Positions 25,342 through 35,193 of a stretch of 47,241 nt of DNA are shown here, one piece after another. Position 1 is the first letter of the stretch. Every line of letters starts with the position of its first letter. The stretch is taken from the NCBI GenBank assembly GCA_007693555.1, contig REDJ01000097.1, positions 1-47,241 on the forward strand, written 5' to 3'. Source of the stretch: Bacteroidota bacterium (GTDB lineage Bacteria > Bacteroidota > Bacteroidia > Bacteroidales > UBA7960). The translations under genes were made by a program, and so were the position numbers. The notes under the pieces are model-generated. The model was not told the origin of the DNA and ran no database searches. It worked only from the letters and a program-made list of their open reading frames with translations.

Positions 25342-25576
25342 ATAATTATTATATCTGAATACGAAAAGTAAGCCATGAGCTAAAATCTCTTCTTAATGAA
25401 AGAACATATCAAAATACTATTCAATTAATTCTTTCCGGTATCTTCTGCTTAACTATTGTCTGAATCAGTTCTATTTACAGACATCTGGTCAAAATTCAAA
25501 TTGTATTGACAATTATCAAAACCCTTGTTAATGTTCGCTGGTTTTACAAGGCAGAGAGTCGTCGTGCTCCCAATAA

Positions 25577-25620
25577 AACAGCCGGCCTGAAAATCTACAA
25601 AGATCGTCAGGCCGGCTGTT
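25577..25620 (-). terminator. Rho-independent terminator of the susC-susD-SGBP operon
   Basis: Two perfect 14-base arms (25577-25590, AACAGCCGGCCTGA, and 25607-25620, TCAGGCCGGCTGTT) enclose a 16-base loop. On the minus strand the stem is followed by TTTTATTG, so it terminates the minus-strand operon 15 bases after its last stop codon. On the plus strand no U-run follows, though the hairpin may still limit read-through from the T9SS protein gene. Confidence 0.88.
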
Positions 25621-25634
25621 AAAGATAATTGAAA

Positions 25635-26888
25635 TTAATCTACAATTCTAACAAGTCGGAAGTTATCAAATAACAGGTGTAGTTCATTTATTGTCAATCC
25701 CCTTGGCGGGTCTGGATTCTGGAAAGCCATAACCATTCCACCTATCCAGTCAAATTCACCCATTGATGGTATTACATCGCCATCTGGCTCATTTTCTGGT
25801 TTTAATCTGAAACGATTCATTGGAATTATATAGGTCTGCCAGCCATTGGTATTAAAATTAATTCGTGAATCAGGATCTACCAACCAGTATTTTGCAGGAT
25901 CTTCCGGAGTATTCCATGGCATAAGTTTAAAAAAGTAAGTCCAGCCTAAGTTAACTTCAAACCAACCTGAATTCCATGGTGTAACCGTGTAGAATTCAAA
26001 TTTAATTGCATAATCAGCCGGATTGTCACTTGTTGGCTCTGGCCAATTTACACCGTCTGTTGGTATTACCATATTGTTATCCCACCACATTTCCGTCGGA
26101 ATATTGGTTTCATGAACTCTTACGTATGCACCACCTTCTTCTATTGGGTCCGGATCAGAATAGCCCAATACGGGTTTATCACCCCATGCACCGAAAGGAT
26201 TGATGTCCTGGAAGTTACAGAACATACCTGTTTTGTCGTTAAAACGCCATCTTGGGGCAGAATCAACGCTGCCACTTTCAGTAACAACAACTACAGAACC
26301 GGCATCTTCAATTCCTTCCGGAACAACAACATAAAGTTCTCTCCCATTAGCAGAAGTTTCAAACTCAGTTGAGATGATTTCACCAGGAAATATAACCTCT
26401 TCAACAAAGAAGAAATATAATCCCTTTATGGTCAAAGTTTCTCCTGCCTGGGCAAACTCATTGCTGATAGAATTAATTCTTGGAGGAGGTGGAAGTACGA
26501 CTAATTCTGCTGATGCCTGACCAGCCTTTGTAACTACCGTAACATTATTTGGCACATCAGGGTCTGTGGCCAATGTGGGTGTATCATCATCAACAGCAAT
26601 AATAATATGAGTATCTGTAGCTAATGTAGGATTAAATCGGGTTAGCATTCCGTTAATATGAACTTCCTGCAGATTATGAAAATTTCTACCAACTATCACA
26701 ATTATCTGACCTAAACCTGCAGTTTCTATGGCTTGGTCAGCTGTTTCGGGATCGGTTAGTCTTACCTTTTCGATTACAGGAGGAAGACTATCATCAATTT
26801 CATCTTCGCACGATACTAAAAACATGCTCGGAAAAATAATTATAATAAAAGCCAATAGCTTCCATATTATATGATTATATTTTTTCAT
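25635..26888 (-). CDS. Surface glycan-binding lipoprotein with IPT/TIG domains (SusE/F position)
   Basis: The 417-residue product has a lipoprotein signal (FLVSC, Cys27) followed by an acidic EDEIDD stretch typical of surface-exported Bacteroidota lipoproteins. Two IPT/TIG immunoglobulin-like domains follow (about 38-130, with IIVIVGRNFHNLQEVHINGM, and about 136-210, with ETLTIKGLYF). A larger C-terminal domain (about 215-417) is rich in Trp and Tyr (WWDNN, WNSGWFEVNLGWTYFFKLMPW), as expected for aromatic platforms that bind a beta-glycan chain. It takes the place of SusE/SusF after susD, 26 bases downstream, and would hold polysaccharide at the cell surface for the SusC/D pair and the GH5 enzyme. 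Proteins of this build are known from xyloglucan, mannan and beta-glucan loci. Ligand not determined. Confidence 0.88.
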   Translation of the reverse strand: MKKYNHIIWKLLAFIIIIFPSMFLVSCEDEIDDSLPPVIEKVRLTDPETADQAIETAGLGQIIVIVGRNFHNLQEVHINGMLTRFNPTLATDTHIIIAVDDDTPTLATDPDVPNNVTVVTKAGQASAELVVLPPPPRINSISNEFAQAGETLTIKGLYFFFVEEVIFPGEIISTEFETSANGRELYVVVPEGIEDAGSVVVVTESGSVDSAPRWRFNDKTGMFCNFQDINPFGAWGDKPVLGYSDPDPIEEGGAYVRVHETNIPTEMWWDNNMVIPTDGVNWPEPTSDNPADYAIKFEFYTVTPWNSGWFEVNLGWTYFFKLMPWNTPEDPAKYWLVDPDSRINFNTNGWQTYIIPMNRFRLKPENEPDGDVIPSMGEFDWIGGMVMAFQNPDPPRGLTINELHLLFDNFRLVRIVD

Positions 26889-26914
26889 AATTGTTTATTT
26901 TTTAACGTTAAAGA

Positions 26915-28495
26915 TTAGTTAGAGAAATTATATGCAACCGGCTCTTCTAACAGTAGAGGATTTCTTGAAACCTCTGCTGAAGGGAAAGGCATTGTGAAAT
27001 GATCATCCGTAGGAACAATGAATAAATCATTCTCAGGATCAACATACCAATTTTCCTCATCCCAGCTGAAATGTCCTCTGTTTTGATTACTTATATAATT
27101 AATAGCTGCTGCCGGAGCAAAATAATGCCATCTTACAAGCTCGTACCATAACCGCCCTTCAAAAGCCAGTTCTATTCTCTTTTCTCTGAAAATATCATCA
27201 AAAGTTATTACATTTTGAGGGTCAAGCCCTGCTCTCTCTCTGACTGCATTATAATATGCAAGTGCATCACCATCGCTGGTACTTGCATTATTACCCAATA
27301 TGGCTTCGGCAGCTATCAGATAAACTTCAGCCAGCCTTAGCATATAAGTATTTTGCGGTGTAGACATAAATGAAACAGTAACATCAACATCATTCGGACC
27401 ACCAATTACATATTTTTTCACAGCCGACCCTGCAAAGCTTTGTAATTCATAATGATATCCACCTTCTTCTCTCATCAACTCAGGGTAGTGATCTCCATAA
27501 AACATAATTGTTGGTTTTCTACGCTGATCACCTTCTTGATACAGCTGCTGCAAATCATAAGAAGCTCCGGTAGAACCACCCCATCCGTCGCCAACACCAG
27601 CAATTCTACCTTCAGGGGCCAGATAGGCCTGGAGGGTATTCTGAACACCCCAGCCTGCGCCCTTATCAACCCATTGTAAGGCAAACAATGACTCAGGGTT
27701 GTTGTCATTTTCAACCCTGAACAGGTCAGCATAATCAGGCATTAAATTAAGACCACTTTCATTGATTACAGCCTCAGCATATTCTCTGGCTTTACTCAGG
27801 TGAGTAGCATCGCGGCTACCGCTTTGGCCAACTCCTGCTGCATATAGATGTACTCTTGCTAACATTCCTTTAGCACTCCACTTGGTCAATCTGCCTGCCG
27901 GGGATGTTTCACTCAAATGCTCATCAGCAAATTCGAGATCCCTGATAATAAATTCATAAATATCTTCTACTCTGTTCCTGGGAATTACATAATCTTCAAC
28001 AAAAGCCAGATTATCTTCAATTATGGGAACAGCGCCCCATGTAGTTACAATCTGCAAATAAGAAGCTGCCCTCATAAAACGCGCCTCGGCTAATGCACGG
28101 TTTTTATCCGCCTGAGTTATGTTATCACTATCTGCATTAGATACACCATAAATAACCATGTTTGATTGTGCCACCACATTAAATAGTGAACGCCATGCTT
28201 CTGTCATTCTTGCATGTTCTCCTGTTACAGAAAATTGAAAGAAAATCCTGAATTCACCATCATTGGTAAGATAATTACCGCCGGCACCTTCACCAATTCC
28301 CATTTTTGCCTTATCATGCCAATCAAACCATACCACGTTGTAGAGTGCATTAGTAGCCATTCTCAGCTCTTCTGGCGAATTATAAAACATATCAATGGTT
28401 AATTGATCCTGCGGTGGTCTGTCAAGAAAATCATCGACACATGATACTGCCATAAAGGCTAAAATTACAACTATATATTTTATTGTATTTTTCAT
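26915..28495 (-). CDS. SusD/RagB family outer-membrane glycan-binding lipoprotein
   Basis: The start at 28495 is preferred. It opens MKNTIKYIVVILAFMAVSC, a lipoprotein signal with Cys19, while the upstream in-frame start at 28528 overlaps the susC stop and adds a useless leader. The 526-residue product has the SusD layout: CVDDFLDRPPQDQLTIDMFYNSPEELRMATNALYN at the N-terminus, TPR-like helices (EARFMRAASYLQIVTTWGAVPII), and the C-terminal RagB part (YNAVRERAGLDPQN, IFREKRIELAFEGRLWYELVRW). SusD proteins form the lid on the SusC transporter and capture oligosaccharide at the surface. The gene starts 19 bases after susC and is followed by the TIG lipoprotein. Confidence 0.96.
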   Translation of the reverse strand: MKNTIKYIVVILAFMAVSCVDDFLDRPPQDQLTIDMFYNSPEELRMATNALYNVVWFDWHDKAKMGIGEGAGGNYLTNDGEFRIFFQFSVTGEHARMTEAWRSLFNVVAQSNMVIYGVSNADSDNITQADKNRALAEARFMRAASYLQIVTTWGAVPIIEDNLAFVEDYVIPRNRVEDIYEFIIRDLEFADEHLSETSPAGRLTKWSAKGMLARVHLYAAGVGQSGSRDATHLSKAREYAEAVINESGLNLMPDYADLFRVENDNNPESLFALQWVDKGAGWGVQNTLQAYLAPEGRIAGVGDGWGGSTGASYDLQQLYQEGDQRRKPTIMFYGDHYPELMREEGGYHYELQSFAGSAVKKYVIGGPNDVDVTVSFMSTPQNTYMLRLAEVYLIAAEAILGNNASTSDGDALAYYNAVRERAGLDPQNVITFDDIFREKRIELAFEGRLWYELVRWHYFAPAAAINYISNQNRGHFSWDEENWYVDPENDLFIVPTDDHFTMPFPSAEVSRNPLLLEEPVAYNFSN

Positions 28496-28514
28496 AGTAA
28501 TTAAGGTTTTTAGT

Positions 28515-31500
28515 TTAGAAACTAACATTTAATCCGAAAGTATACATTCTGGGTGAAGGATAATAACCATTATCAACACCTGTTAACAAAACATCCTGAT
28601 TGTAAGCCCCAATTTCGGGGTCAAAACCAGTATAGCTGGTAAATGTATATAAGTTTTGTAAGTTAACATACACCCTAACATTCTTTAATCCAATATTAGC
28701 GATAGTGTTACGGGGTAATGTATATCCAATACTGACGTTTCTAATTTTAAGGAAAGAACCGTCTTCAATATGCAAACTTGAGATTCTATGATTATCATTA
28801 GGATCAGTATTTGTAATTCTTGGTAATTCAGCATCTGAATTACCAACCACTACATTATAGGGGTCATGTGGACTTCCCTGAGGATCAATGAGCTCGAGCC
28901 TGGCACGATCCAAAACTCTTCTGGTTTGGTTTTGACCTGAATGCATACCTTCAGTCATTCTCCTTGTGAAATTTAACACATCGTTACCATAACTTCCGGT
29001 AAGAAAAATATTGAGGTCAAAACCTGCATATCTAAAAGTATTACTGATTGCAAATGTGAAGTCAGGGTGGGGGCTTCCGATAAATGTTTTGTCATTTTCA
29101 TCAATTATACCATCTCCGTTAAGGTCCCTGAACTTAACATCGCCCGGCCATACACCGTTTCTCCAATCAATATCAGGACCAACATAATCACCTTGCTCAT
29201 TAACGAAATGATTTAATATATCATCAACATTAAGAAATATACCATCGGCAACGTAGCCGTAAAACTGACCAAGAGGCTGACCTACCTGTGTGCGTGTAGA
29301 ATGATAGAACCACTGAACATTGCGGTCAATTACATTACCCTCATCATAAAGCCTTGTGAGCTTGTTACGGTTCAGGGTGAATGTAAAACCACTATTCCAT
29401 CTAAAATCACCTGTTAAATTTACTGTATTAAGGGTAAATTCCATGCCCCTGTTTTCAACTTCTCCAACATTGACCATTGGTGCTGACAAAGAGCCACTGC
29501 CACTTACTCCCATATACATTGGCAAATCAGCCGGCATGAGTAAATCTTTTGTTTCCCTGAGATAAAAATCAGCAATAAACTCAACCCTGTTTCTAAAAAA
29601 CAAGAGGTCTAAACCGGCATTATAAGATGTAGTAGTCTCCCACCTCACATCAGGGTTGGCATACCTGTTAGGAAGTAATCCCATTCCCAAGCCGGTTCTG
29701 AAATTATTAAGAGCAGCGCCATAGGTATATCCTCCAATATCCTGGTTTCCAACTTGTCCATATGATAGTCTTAATTTTATCATTTCTACTGCTTCAACGT
29801 TTTCCATAAAACCTTCATTGGAAATTGTCCAGGCAGCAGCTGCTGAAGGGAAGAAACCCCATTTATTATCAGGGGAAAAATTAGATGACCCATCTGCACG
29901 GTAGGTTGCAGTAAATAAGTAACGGTCGTTAAAGTTGAGGTTTAGACGTCCGAAATAAGATGCAAGTGCATTACTGCCTTTGTATTGGCTGTTTAATGCA
30001 TCACTGGCATCACCTGCATTAAGTTCTTGAACTGTGTTGGTAATAAACCCACTCCTTTGTCCCATCAGGCCTTCCCATTGAGCTTCCTGTGCCTCCTGGC
30101 CTAACATAATCTCGGTATTCAGTGCATTTCCAAAAACTCTATTGTAAGTAATAAAATTTGTAAATATCCAGCTTCGGTTATTAGCAAACTGACGACGACT
30201 AATGGCTACATCATTAAACATAGTACCCATCCTGTATGTGGGGTGGAAGCCATAATTATTGGTATTGCTAAGGTTATAACCAAATTGCGTTCTGAATATC
30301 AGCCCTTCAGTTAAAGTAATGTTTGCATTAAGGCTCGAAATAAATCTTTGACGATCCAGCTCTGTTTTTCTCATTTCTGCCATCGCAACAGGATTATGAA
30401 GATCTGTCATATCTCTGTCACCTTCAACTCCACCCCATGACCCATCAGGCATCTCAACCGGAACATCCGGGCGACTCCTGAGTGCCAGAGAAGTAATACC
30501 ATCGTCAGTATCGGTAAGTAAAATTACTTCATCAGTATTACCTATTGACATATTACCTCCTACGTGCAGCCAATCATACATTTGAGTTTGAAGATTTAAA
30601 CGGGCTGAGAGTCTTTCAAAACCCGAACCATACACTACACCTTCCTGATTAACATAACCGAATGACAAGGCATATGTAGTTTCTTCAAAGCCGCCTGAAA
30701 CGAAAAGATTATGCTCCTGCATAAAACCATTGCGAAATACTTCATCCTGCCAGTCAGTTCCTTTTCCTAAAATAGATGGATCAAGAAATCTGGAGTCTTT
30801 ATCCCAGCCATGTGCATCACGATATTCATTGTGGTATTCAGCAAACTCCTGTAAACTTAGCATAGGAATTTTTCTTGGGTTTTGCTGGACACCCAAAGTT
30901 GTACCATATTCTACAGTAGGTACACCAGCTTTACCCTGGCGGGTTGTTATCAATATAACACCGTTGGAAGCTCTTGATCCATATATTGCTGTGGCTGAAG
31001 CATCTTTAAGTACTTCTACCGAAACAATATCATTAGGATTTATATTTGCAAGCGGACTTTGTGTAGTTTGTCCGTCTCCACCACCACCCCATTCAAAACC
31101 AAGTGTTGTGCCGGTACCGTCTCCCGATATTGGGATACCATCAATTACATACAGAGGCTCGTTAGTACCTCCGATAGAGCTTGCACCACGTATCCTAATG
31201 GAAGCACCACCACCGGGACGACCGGATGACGGAGTAACCTGTACTCCGGCAGCACGCCCTTGTAAAGCCATCTCCAGTGAACTGACAACGGAGCCTCTGA
31301 GCTCCTCCTCCCCCACCGATACAACCGAACCGGTCATATCACTACGGCGCATGCTTCCATAGCCTATGAAGACATACTCATCCAACAACCGAACATCTGG
31401 CGAAAGTTCAACATCAATAATGTTCCTGCCATCAACAGGGATTTCAAGTGTTTCATACCCCAAATAAGAAATGTTCAGGATTGCTGTAGCCGGTTCAGAA

Positions 31501-31820
31501 ACCTTAAGAGAATACCTACCGTTTTCATTCGTGCTGGTTCCGATTGTGGTTCCGGAAATAGTAACAGTAGCTCCGGGTAGAACTTCACCTGTTATTGCAT
31601 CACGTACAATACCGGTTACCTCGTGCTCTTGCTGAATAATTTCTTTTAAAGTACCTGGTAAATTTCCTTCAGGACCGATTTCAGCTTTGGCCTGCAATGA
31701 AATACCATTGAATAGCAAAAGCAGGCAAAAGATAAAAAGCCCTGAATACAGAAAGCTAAGATTTTCCTTAACATGCTTGAGATTGAGCAAAATCATGCTC
31801 TGGGTAAATCGTTTTTTCAT
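28515..31820 (-). CDS. SusC/RagA family TonB-dependent outer-membrane transporter
   Basis: The 1101-residue product has a signal segment (about 20-45), a carboxypeptidase-regulatory-like beta-sandwich (about 66-140, VTGIVRDAITGEVLPGATVTISGTTIGT), a TonB-box-like stretch around DEYVFIGYGS, a plug domain (about 160-270, SLEMALQGRAAGVQVTPSSGRPGG, EVLKDASATAIYGSRASNGVILITT) and a 22-strand barrel ending in the aromatic MYTFGLNVSF. It imports oligosaccharides made at the surface, using TonB-ExbBD energy, and pairs with the SusD lid. It is the first gene of the operon. The leader upstream is long and AT-rich. No DNA-binding partner such as an anti-sigma factor adjoins it, so control by the hybrid regulator at 9.8-14.2 kb is the simplest guess. 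Confidence 0.97.
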   Translation of the reverse strand: MKKRFTQSMILLNLKHVKENLSFLYSGLFIFCLLLLFNGISLQAKAEIGPEGNLPGTLKEIIQQEHEVTGIVRDAITGEVLPGATVTISGTTIGTSTNENGRYSLKVSEPATAILNISYLGYETLEIPVDGRNIIDVELSPDVRLLDEYVFIGYGSMRRSDMTGSVVSVGEEELRGSVVSSLEMALQGRAAGVQVTPSSGRPGGGASIRIRGASSIGGTNEPLYVIDGIPISGDGTGTTLGFEWGGGGDGQTTQSPLANINPNDIVSVEVLKDASATAIYGSRASNGVILITTRQGKAGVPTVEYGTTLGVQQNPRKIPMLSLQEFAEYHNEYRDAHGWDKDSRFLDPSILGKGTDWQDEVFRNGFMQEHNLFVSGGFEETTYALSFGYVNQEGVVYGSGFERLSARLNLQTQMYDWLHVGGNMSIGNTDEVILLTDTDDGITSLALRSRPDVPVEMPDGSWGGVEGDRDMTDLHNPVAMAEMRKTELDRQRFISSLNANITLTEGLIFRTQFGYNLSNTNNYGFHPTYRMGTMFNDVAISRRQFANNRSWIFTNFITYNRVFGNALNTEIMLGQEAQEAQWEGLMGQRSGFITNTVQELNAGDASDALNSQYKGSNALASYFGRLNLNFNDRYLFTATYRADGSSNFSPDNKWGFFPSAAAAWTISNEGFMENVEAVEMIKLRLSYGQVGNQDIGGYTYGAALNNFRTGLGMGLLPNRYANPDVRWETTTSYNAGLDLLFFRNRVEFIADFYLRETKDLLMPADLPMYMGVSGSGSLSAPMVNVGEVENRGMEFTLNTVNLTGDFRWNSGFTFTLNRNKLTRLYDEGNVIDRNVQWFYHSTRTQVGQPLGQFYGYVADGIFLNVDDILNHFVNEQGDYVGPDIDWRNGVWPGDVKFRDLNGDGIIDENDKTFIGSPHPDFTFAISNTFRYAGFDLNIFLTGSYGNDVLNFTRRMTEGMHSGQNQTRRVLDRARLELIDPQGSPHDPYNVVVGNSDAELPRITNTDPNDNHRISSLHIEDGSFLKIRNVSIGYTLPRNTIANIGLKNVRVYVNLQNLYTFTSYTGFDPEIGAYNQDVLLTGVDNGYYPSPRMYTFGLNVSF

Positions 31821-32486
31821 AATACATGTTTTTATTGATTAATGTGTATTGATTTTGGTAGTTTTCCCAATTCTGCTAACCATGTTGTTGGAATCAAAAA
31901 TCAGGAAAGCTTTATTTTAAACAGGATAAAACTATTTGTTTTTATCAGGATGGAAACGACTTAAAATCTTATTCTTTTTAACAAACATACAATATTATTT
32001 AATCTGAGAAATAAAGAAAAAAAAAGAGATTTCTCTCTATTTCCTGATTCATAACTTCTCAAATGTAGACAAAAAAATGGCAAAAAATGTTAATTTTCTT
32101 TCTTTTTCAAAATCTCATTCATGTTTAAAAAAATAGTTAATATTTTTCATATATAGGCATAACAATCTCTTCGAAATTGAAATGAATGAGACTTCTGCCA
32201 TTTAAGTGAGATATCATTTTGATAATGGAACAATCCCAATTTATTACTTTTAATCCTGAAAATACAAACTCAAAATCTAAAGTATTATTGATGCATTTCC
32301 CGGCATTTTGATTATTTATATTCAATTACTAACTTTTTTTACTATTGGTTAATGATACAAGAAAAAAAGAGATTATTCCCAATGAACCCTGGAGGTATAA
32401 CACCCCAATACTGTTGGCTGGCAGCATAAATCAAAAATAAATCCGAACTATTTATATTAGCAACTTTGCAAATAAAAAAGAAGATT
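31821..32486. other. Long AT-rich divergent intergenic region between susC and the GH5 gene
   Basis: This gap of about 666 bases separates the divergent susC and GH5 genes. It is very AT-rich with A-runs and contains a TATGTTTG box on the minus strand (31982-31989) and a CAACTTTG near-match just before the GH5 start. Small open frames on the minus strand at 32137-32325 and 32342-32527 lack family features and look like chance. I see no other clear structure; operators for the locus regulator are expected here. Confidence 0.55.
31982..31989 (-). promoter_or_regulatory. Candidate -7 box of the susC operon
   Basis: On the minus strand this reads TATGTTTG, an exact TAnnTTTG match. It would give a leader of about 155 bases before susC. 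A TTTA word near 32012-32015 is a possible imperfect -33 element at slightly long spacing. Confidence 0.38.
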
Positions 32487-34220
32487 ATGATAAAAATGAT
32501 TTTCCCCTTTCTGATAATGTTAGGCATTGCTTTACAGGTTCAATGTCAACAACAAGCAACAGCATTTGATATGAATGAACGGCTGGGCCGTGGCATTAAT
32601 ATGGGTAATGCATTTGAAGCCCCTACCGAAACCGCCTGGGGTAACCCCTGGCAACCTGAATACTTTAAAATTATGGCTGAACTGGGGTTTTCTCACGTGC
32701 GGATTCCTGTCCGATGGAGCACCCCTGAGCGTTCAATGGAAGAGCCCCCATATACCATTTATGAAACTTTTATGAACAGGATAAAGCAGGTTGTTGACAC
32801 TGCTTTGAAATATCAGTTGCATCCTATCATCAATATGCATCATCATGACGACCTTTTTCAGGATCCAATTGGGCAAAAAGATCGTTTTCTGGCACAATGG
32901 TCACAAATTGCATCATTCTTCCAGGATTATCCTGACAGTTTACTATTTGAAGTGCTGAACGAACCCCACGATAATCTTACACCAGATTTATGGAATGAAT
33001 TCTTTGCACAAGCACTGGATACTATCCGGGAAAGCAATCCCACACGCACAGTATTGCTTGGAACGGCATTATTTGGTGGGCTTTCGGGAGTTCCCTATCT
33101 TGATGTACCTGAGGATTCTTATCTGATACTTTCTGTGCATTATTATAATCCTTTCCAGTTTACGCACCAGGGTGCCAGTTGGGTAGGCGATAACTCCGAT
33201 GAGTGGCTTGGTACAAAATGGCTCGATACAGAAGAGGAAAGACAAACAATTATCAATGAATTTAACCTTATACAACAATTTACTGCAGAACATAACATTC
33301 CCGTGCATGTAGGTGAATTTGGAGCGTATTCTACAGCCGACCTGGAGTCACGGGTTCGCTGGACAAATTTTCTTGCACGATGGTTTGAAGAACAAAGCTT
33401 TAGCTGGGCTTACTGGGAGTTTAGCGCCGGATTTGGAATTTACAATCCCAACAATGGCCAGTTTAATACTCCCCTGGTTAATGCTCTTCTGCACAACCCT
33501 ATGCCTGATCCTACGCAGGTGATGTATACTCCTTTGCTGGAAGAAAGCTTCGAGCAGGGTGCAGGAGGCTGGCAGCTCAACACTTTTGAATCAGCACAGG
33601 CAACCATGACGGTTGATGATGGAAATCTTATCATAATTATTACCAATATGGGCACAGAATCCTGGCATGTTCAGCTTTCCAAACAAGGCATCCCTCTTCT
33701 AAAAAACAACCTGTACAAGGTTACCTTTGATGCTTTTGCTCAGGAAAACCCCAGATATGCAACCTCTTATATGGGTAAAAGTTCGTCCCCATGGACGTCT
33801 TACAGTTCTTACAACACCACACATATTGACACACAGGAAAATACTTACAATTTTACATTTTTCATGAATAATCCCGATGATAATAACGCACGAATGGTTT
33901 TTGACCTGGGGCTATCTGATACCAACATTGCCTTTTCGAGGATTTTGATTGAAAGACTGGACCTGGTAACTTCAATCCATTCTCCTGGACTAAGCAACAT
34001 TAATATTTATCCCAATCCTACCCGGGAGCATTTTATCGTAACCAACCTTGATGAATTTCACACCCTTACCCTTTTTGATTTTGGGGGAAGAAATCTTCGA
34101 TCTTACAAGGTAAACCATCCCGAATTTAAAATGGATATGTCGGGAATTTTACCCGGAAGCTATATACTGCAAGCAAAAAATGACAACGAAAGTTACAATT
34201 TTAAAGTAATAAAAAAGTAA
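32487..34220 (+). CDS. GH5 endo-glycanase with carbohydrate-binding module and T9SS sorting domain
   Basis: The ATG at 32487 is chosen; the reading frame can be extended to a TTG at 32466 but that adds only a short basic stretch. The 577-residue protein has a signal peptide (1-20), a GH5 barrel (about 25-335: LGRGINMGNAFE, FSHVRIPVRWS, HPIINMHHHDD, LLFEVLNEPHDN with acid/base Glu159, HVGEFGAYS with nucleophile Glu277), a CBM4/9-like beta-sandwich (about 345-488) and a type A T9SS sorting domain (about 503-577, IYPNPTREHF). It would be secreted and held on the cell surface to cut the polysaccharide into pieces for SusC/D. The RGINMGNAFE start recalls GH5 subfamilies of endoglucanases and xyloglucanases; mannanase activity cannot be excluded. 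It is divergent from susC. Confidence 0.93.
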   Translation: MIKMIFPFLIMLGIALQVQCQQQATAFDMNERLGRGINMGNAFEAPTETAWGNPWQPEYFKIMAELGFSHVRIPVRWSTPERSMEEPPYTIYETFMNRIKQVVDTALKYQLHPIINMHHHDDLFQDPIGQKDRFLAQWSQIASFFQDYPDSLLFEVLNEPHDNLTPDLWNEFFAQALDTIRESNPTRTVLLGTALFGGLSGVPYLDVPEDSYLILSVHYYNPFQFTHQGASWVGDNSDEWLGTKWLDTEEERQTIINEFNLIQQFTAEHNIPVHVGEFGAYSTADLESRVRWTNFLARWFEEQSFSWAYWEFSAGFGIYNPNNGQFNTPLVNALLHNPMPDPTQVMYTPLLEESFEQGAGGWQLNTFESAQATMTVDDGNLIIIITNMGTESWHVQLSKQGIPLLKNNLYKVTFDAFAQENPRYATSYMGKSSSPWTSYSSYNTTHIDTQENTYNFTFFMNNPDDNNARMVFDLGLSDTNIAFSRILIERLDLVTSIHSPGLSNINIYPNPTREHFIVTNLDEFHTLTLFDFGGRNLRSYKVNHPEFKMDMSGILPGSYILQAKNDNESYNFKVIKK

Positions 34221-34544
34221 TACACGATTATGTTTAACTCATATGACAGTAATTTTATTCTGATGAACTGAACCACGACAATAATATTGACTCACTCACG
34301 GATGATTATAATTTTGCAGCATGGCAAAACATGCAGAATGAATATTCTTGGTGATCTCTCCCGAAATTTTTCGGGATTAAAACATATGACAGAATTAATA
34401 AGACTTAATCCCATTAAAATTTAACTAAATTCAGTTATCAGGTAATTAGTGGGAATTTAAAAGCAAAATAAAAAACTACCGCCTCTGAATGAAATAACCA
34501 ACCTGATGCGGTTTTTAATCCCAAGAAGTCAGAAAACGAAAAGC
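34221..34544. other. Intergenic stretch without recognisable gene
   Basis: This 324-base AT-rich gap lies between the convergent GH5 and bcp genes. It holds a short inverted repeat CCCGAAATTTTTCGGG (34360-34375) and a weak ACCGC...GCGGTTTTT pairing (about 34479-34517) next to the bcp stop that might act as a terminator. I see no coding potential. Confidence 0.5.
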
Positions 34545-35000
34545 TTACGCCGGTATAATCTGCGCTGTATGATTTTTCGTATCTACCTTGGCTATCACCT
34601 CTTCAATCACACCTTTTTCATCAATAACAAACGTGGTGCGGTGAATGCCATCGTATGTTTTGCCCATGAATTTTTTGGGGCCCCATACGCCAAAGGCTTT
34701 AAGAATTTCTTTTTCTGTATCAGCAATAAGCGGGAATGGCAGATTATTTTTTTCGATGAATTTCTGGTGGGATTTTTCGCTGTCGGCACTCACGCCTACT
34801 ACCTTATATCCCTTGCTGAGCAATACATCATAATTATCTCTCAGGTTGCAGGCCTGTGATGTGCAGCCGGGGGTGCTATCCCTGGGATAAAAATAGATTA
34901 CCAGTTTATTTCCTTTGAAATCGGCAAGTTTGATTTCTTTTCCGTTCTCGTCTTTTCCCTTGAAATCGGGGGCTTTGTCGCCGGGTTTGAGTGTGGTCAT
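34545..35000 (-). CDS. bcp: Thioredoxin-dependent thiol peroxidase (Bcp/PrxQ peroxiredoxin)
   Basis: A complete 151-residue cytosolic peroxiredoxin of the Bcp/PrxQ class. The peroxidatic Cys46 in DSTPGCTSQAC and the resolving Cys51, five residues later, are both present, matching the atypical two-Cys mechanism. The conserved KGYKVVGVSADSEKSHQKF and GIHRTTFVIDEKG segments follow. It reduces hydrogen peroxide and organic hydroperoxides using thioredoxin. It stands alone on the minus strand between the polysaccharide locus and the CotH-domain protein gene. The start is unambiguous (MTTLKPGDKAPDFKGKDENG). Confidence 0.96.
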   Translation of the reverse strand: MTTLKPGDKAPDFKGKDENGKEIKLADFKGNKLVIYFYPRDSTPGCTSQACNLRDNYDVLLSKGYKVVGVSADSEKSHQKFIEKNNLPFPLIADTEKEILKAFGVWGPKKFMGKTYDGIHRTTFVIDEKGVIEEVIAKVDTKNHTAQIIPA

Positions 35001-35193
35001 AATTTTAAGGTTTTAAAAAAACGTGCAATTTTAATTTTAATACATGAAATAAACAGCCATTAACTAAAAAAGTTTGCAGTGTTTTTAAGTAATTGTCCGG
35101 GAAAAGTATATCTGAACCGACCTGAAATTTTGACAATACTTTTTACTTAATAATATACATACATATGCAATGCTACGCATGAATCAGCTGACC

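Noticed and set aside
30730-31362. 210-residue open frame on the plus strand, antisense to the susC plug region
   Set aside because: It is rich in Pro and Ser, lacks a signal or any motif, and lies opposite a well-supported susC gene; it is a shadow of that gene.
32461-32468. CAACTTTG as -7 box of the GH5 gene
   Set aside because: It differs from TAnnTTTG at the key first base and would leave a leader of only about ten bases before the ATG at 32487.
32137-32527. Two small minus-strand open frames (62 and 61 residues) in the susC/GH5 gap
   Set aside because: They are AT-rich, lack any motif or good start context and sit in a promoter region; chance frames are the simplest view.
34360-34375. 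CCCGAAATTTTTCGGG inverted repeat after the GH5 gene as a terminator
   Set aside because: The stem has seven pairs with a two-base loop and no U-run after it, so it is too weak to call.
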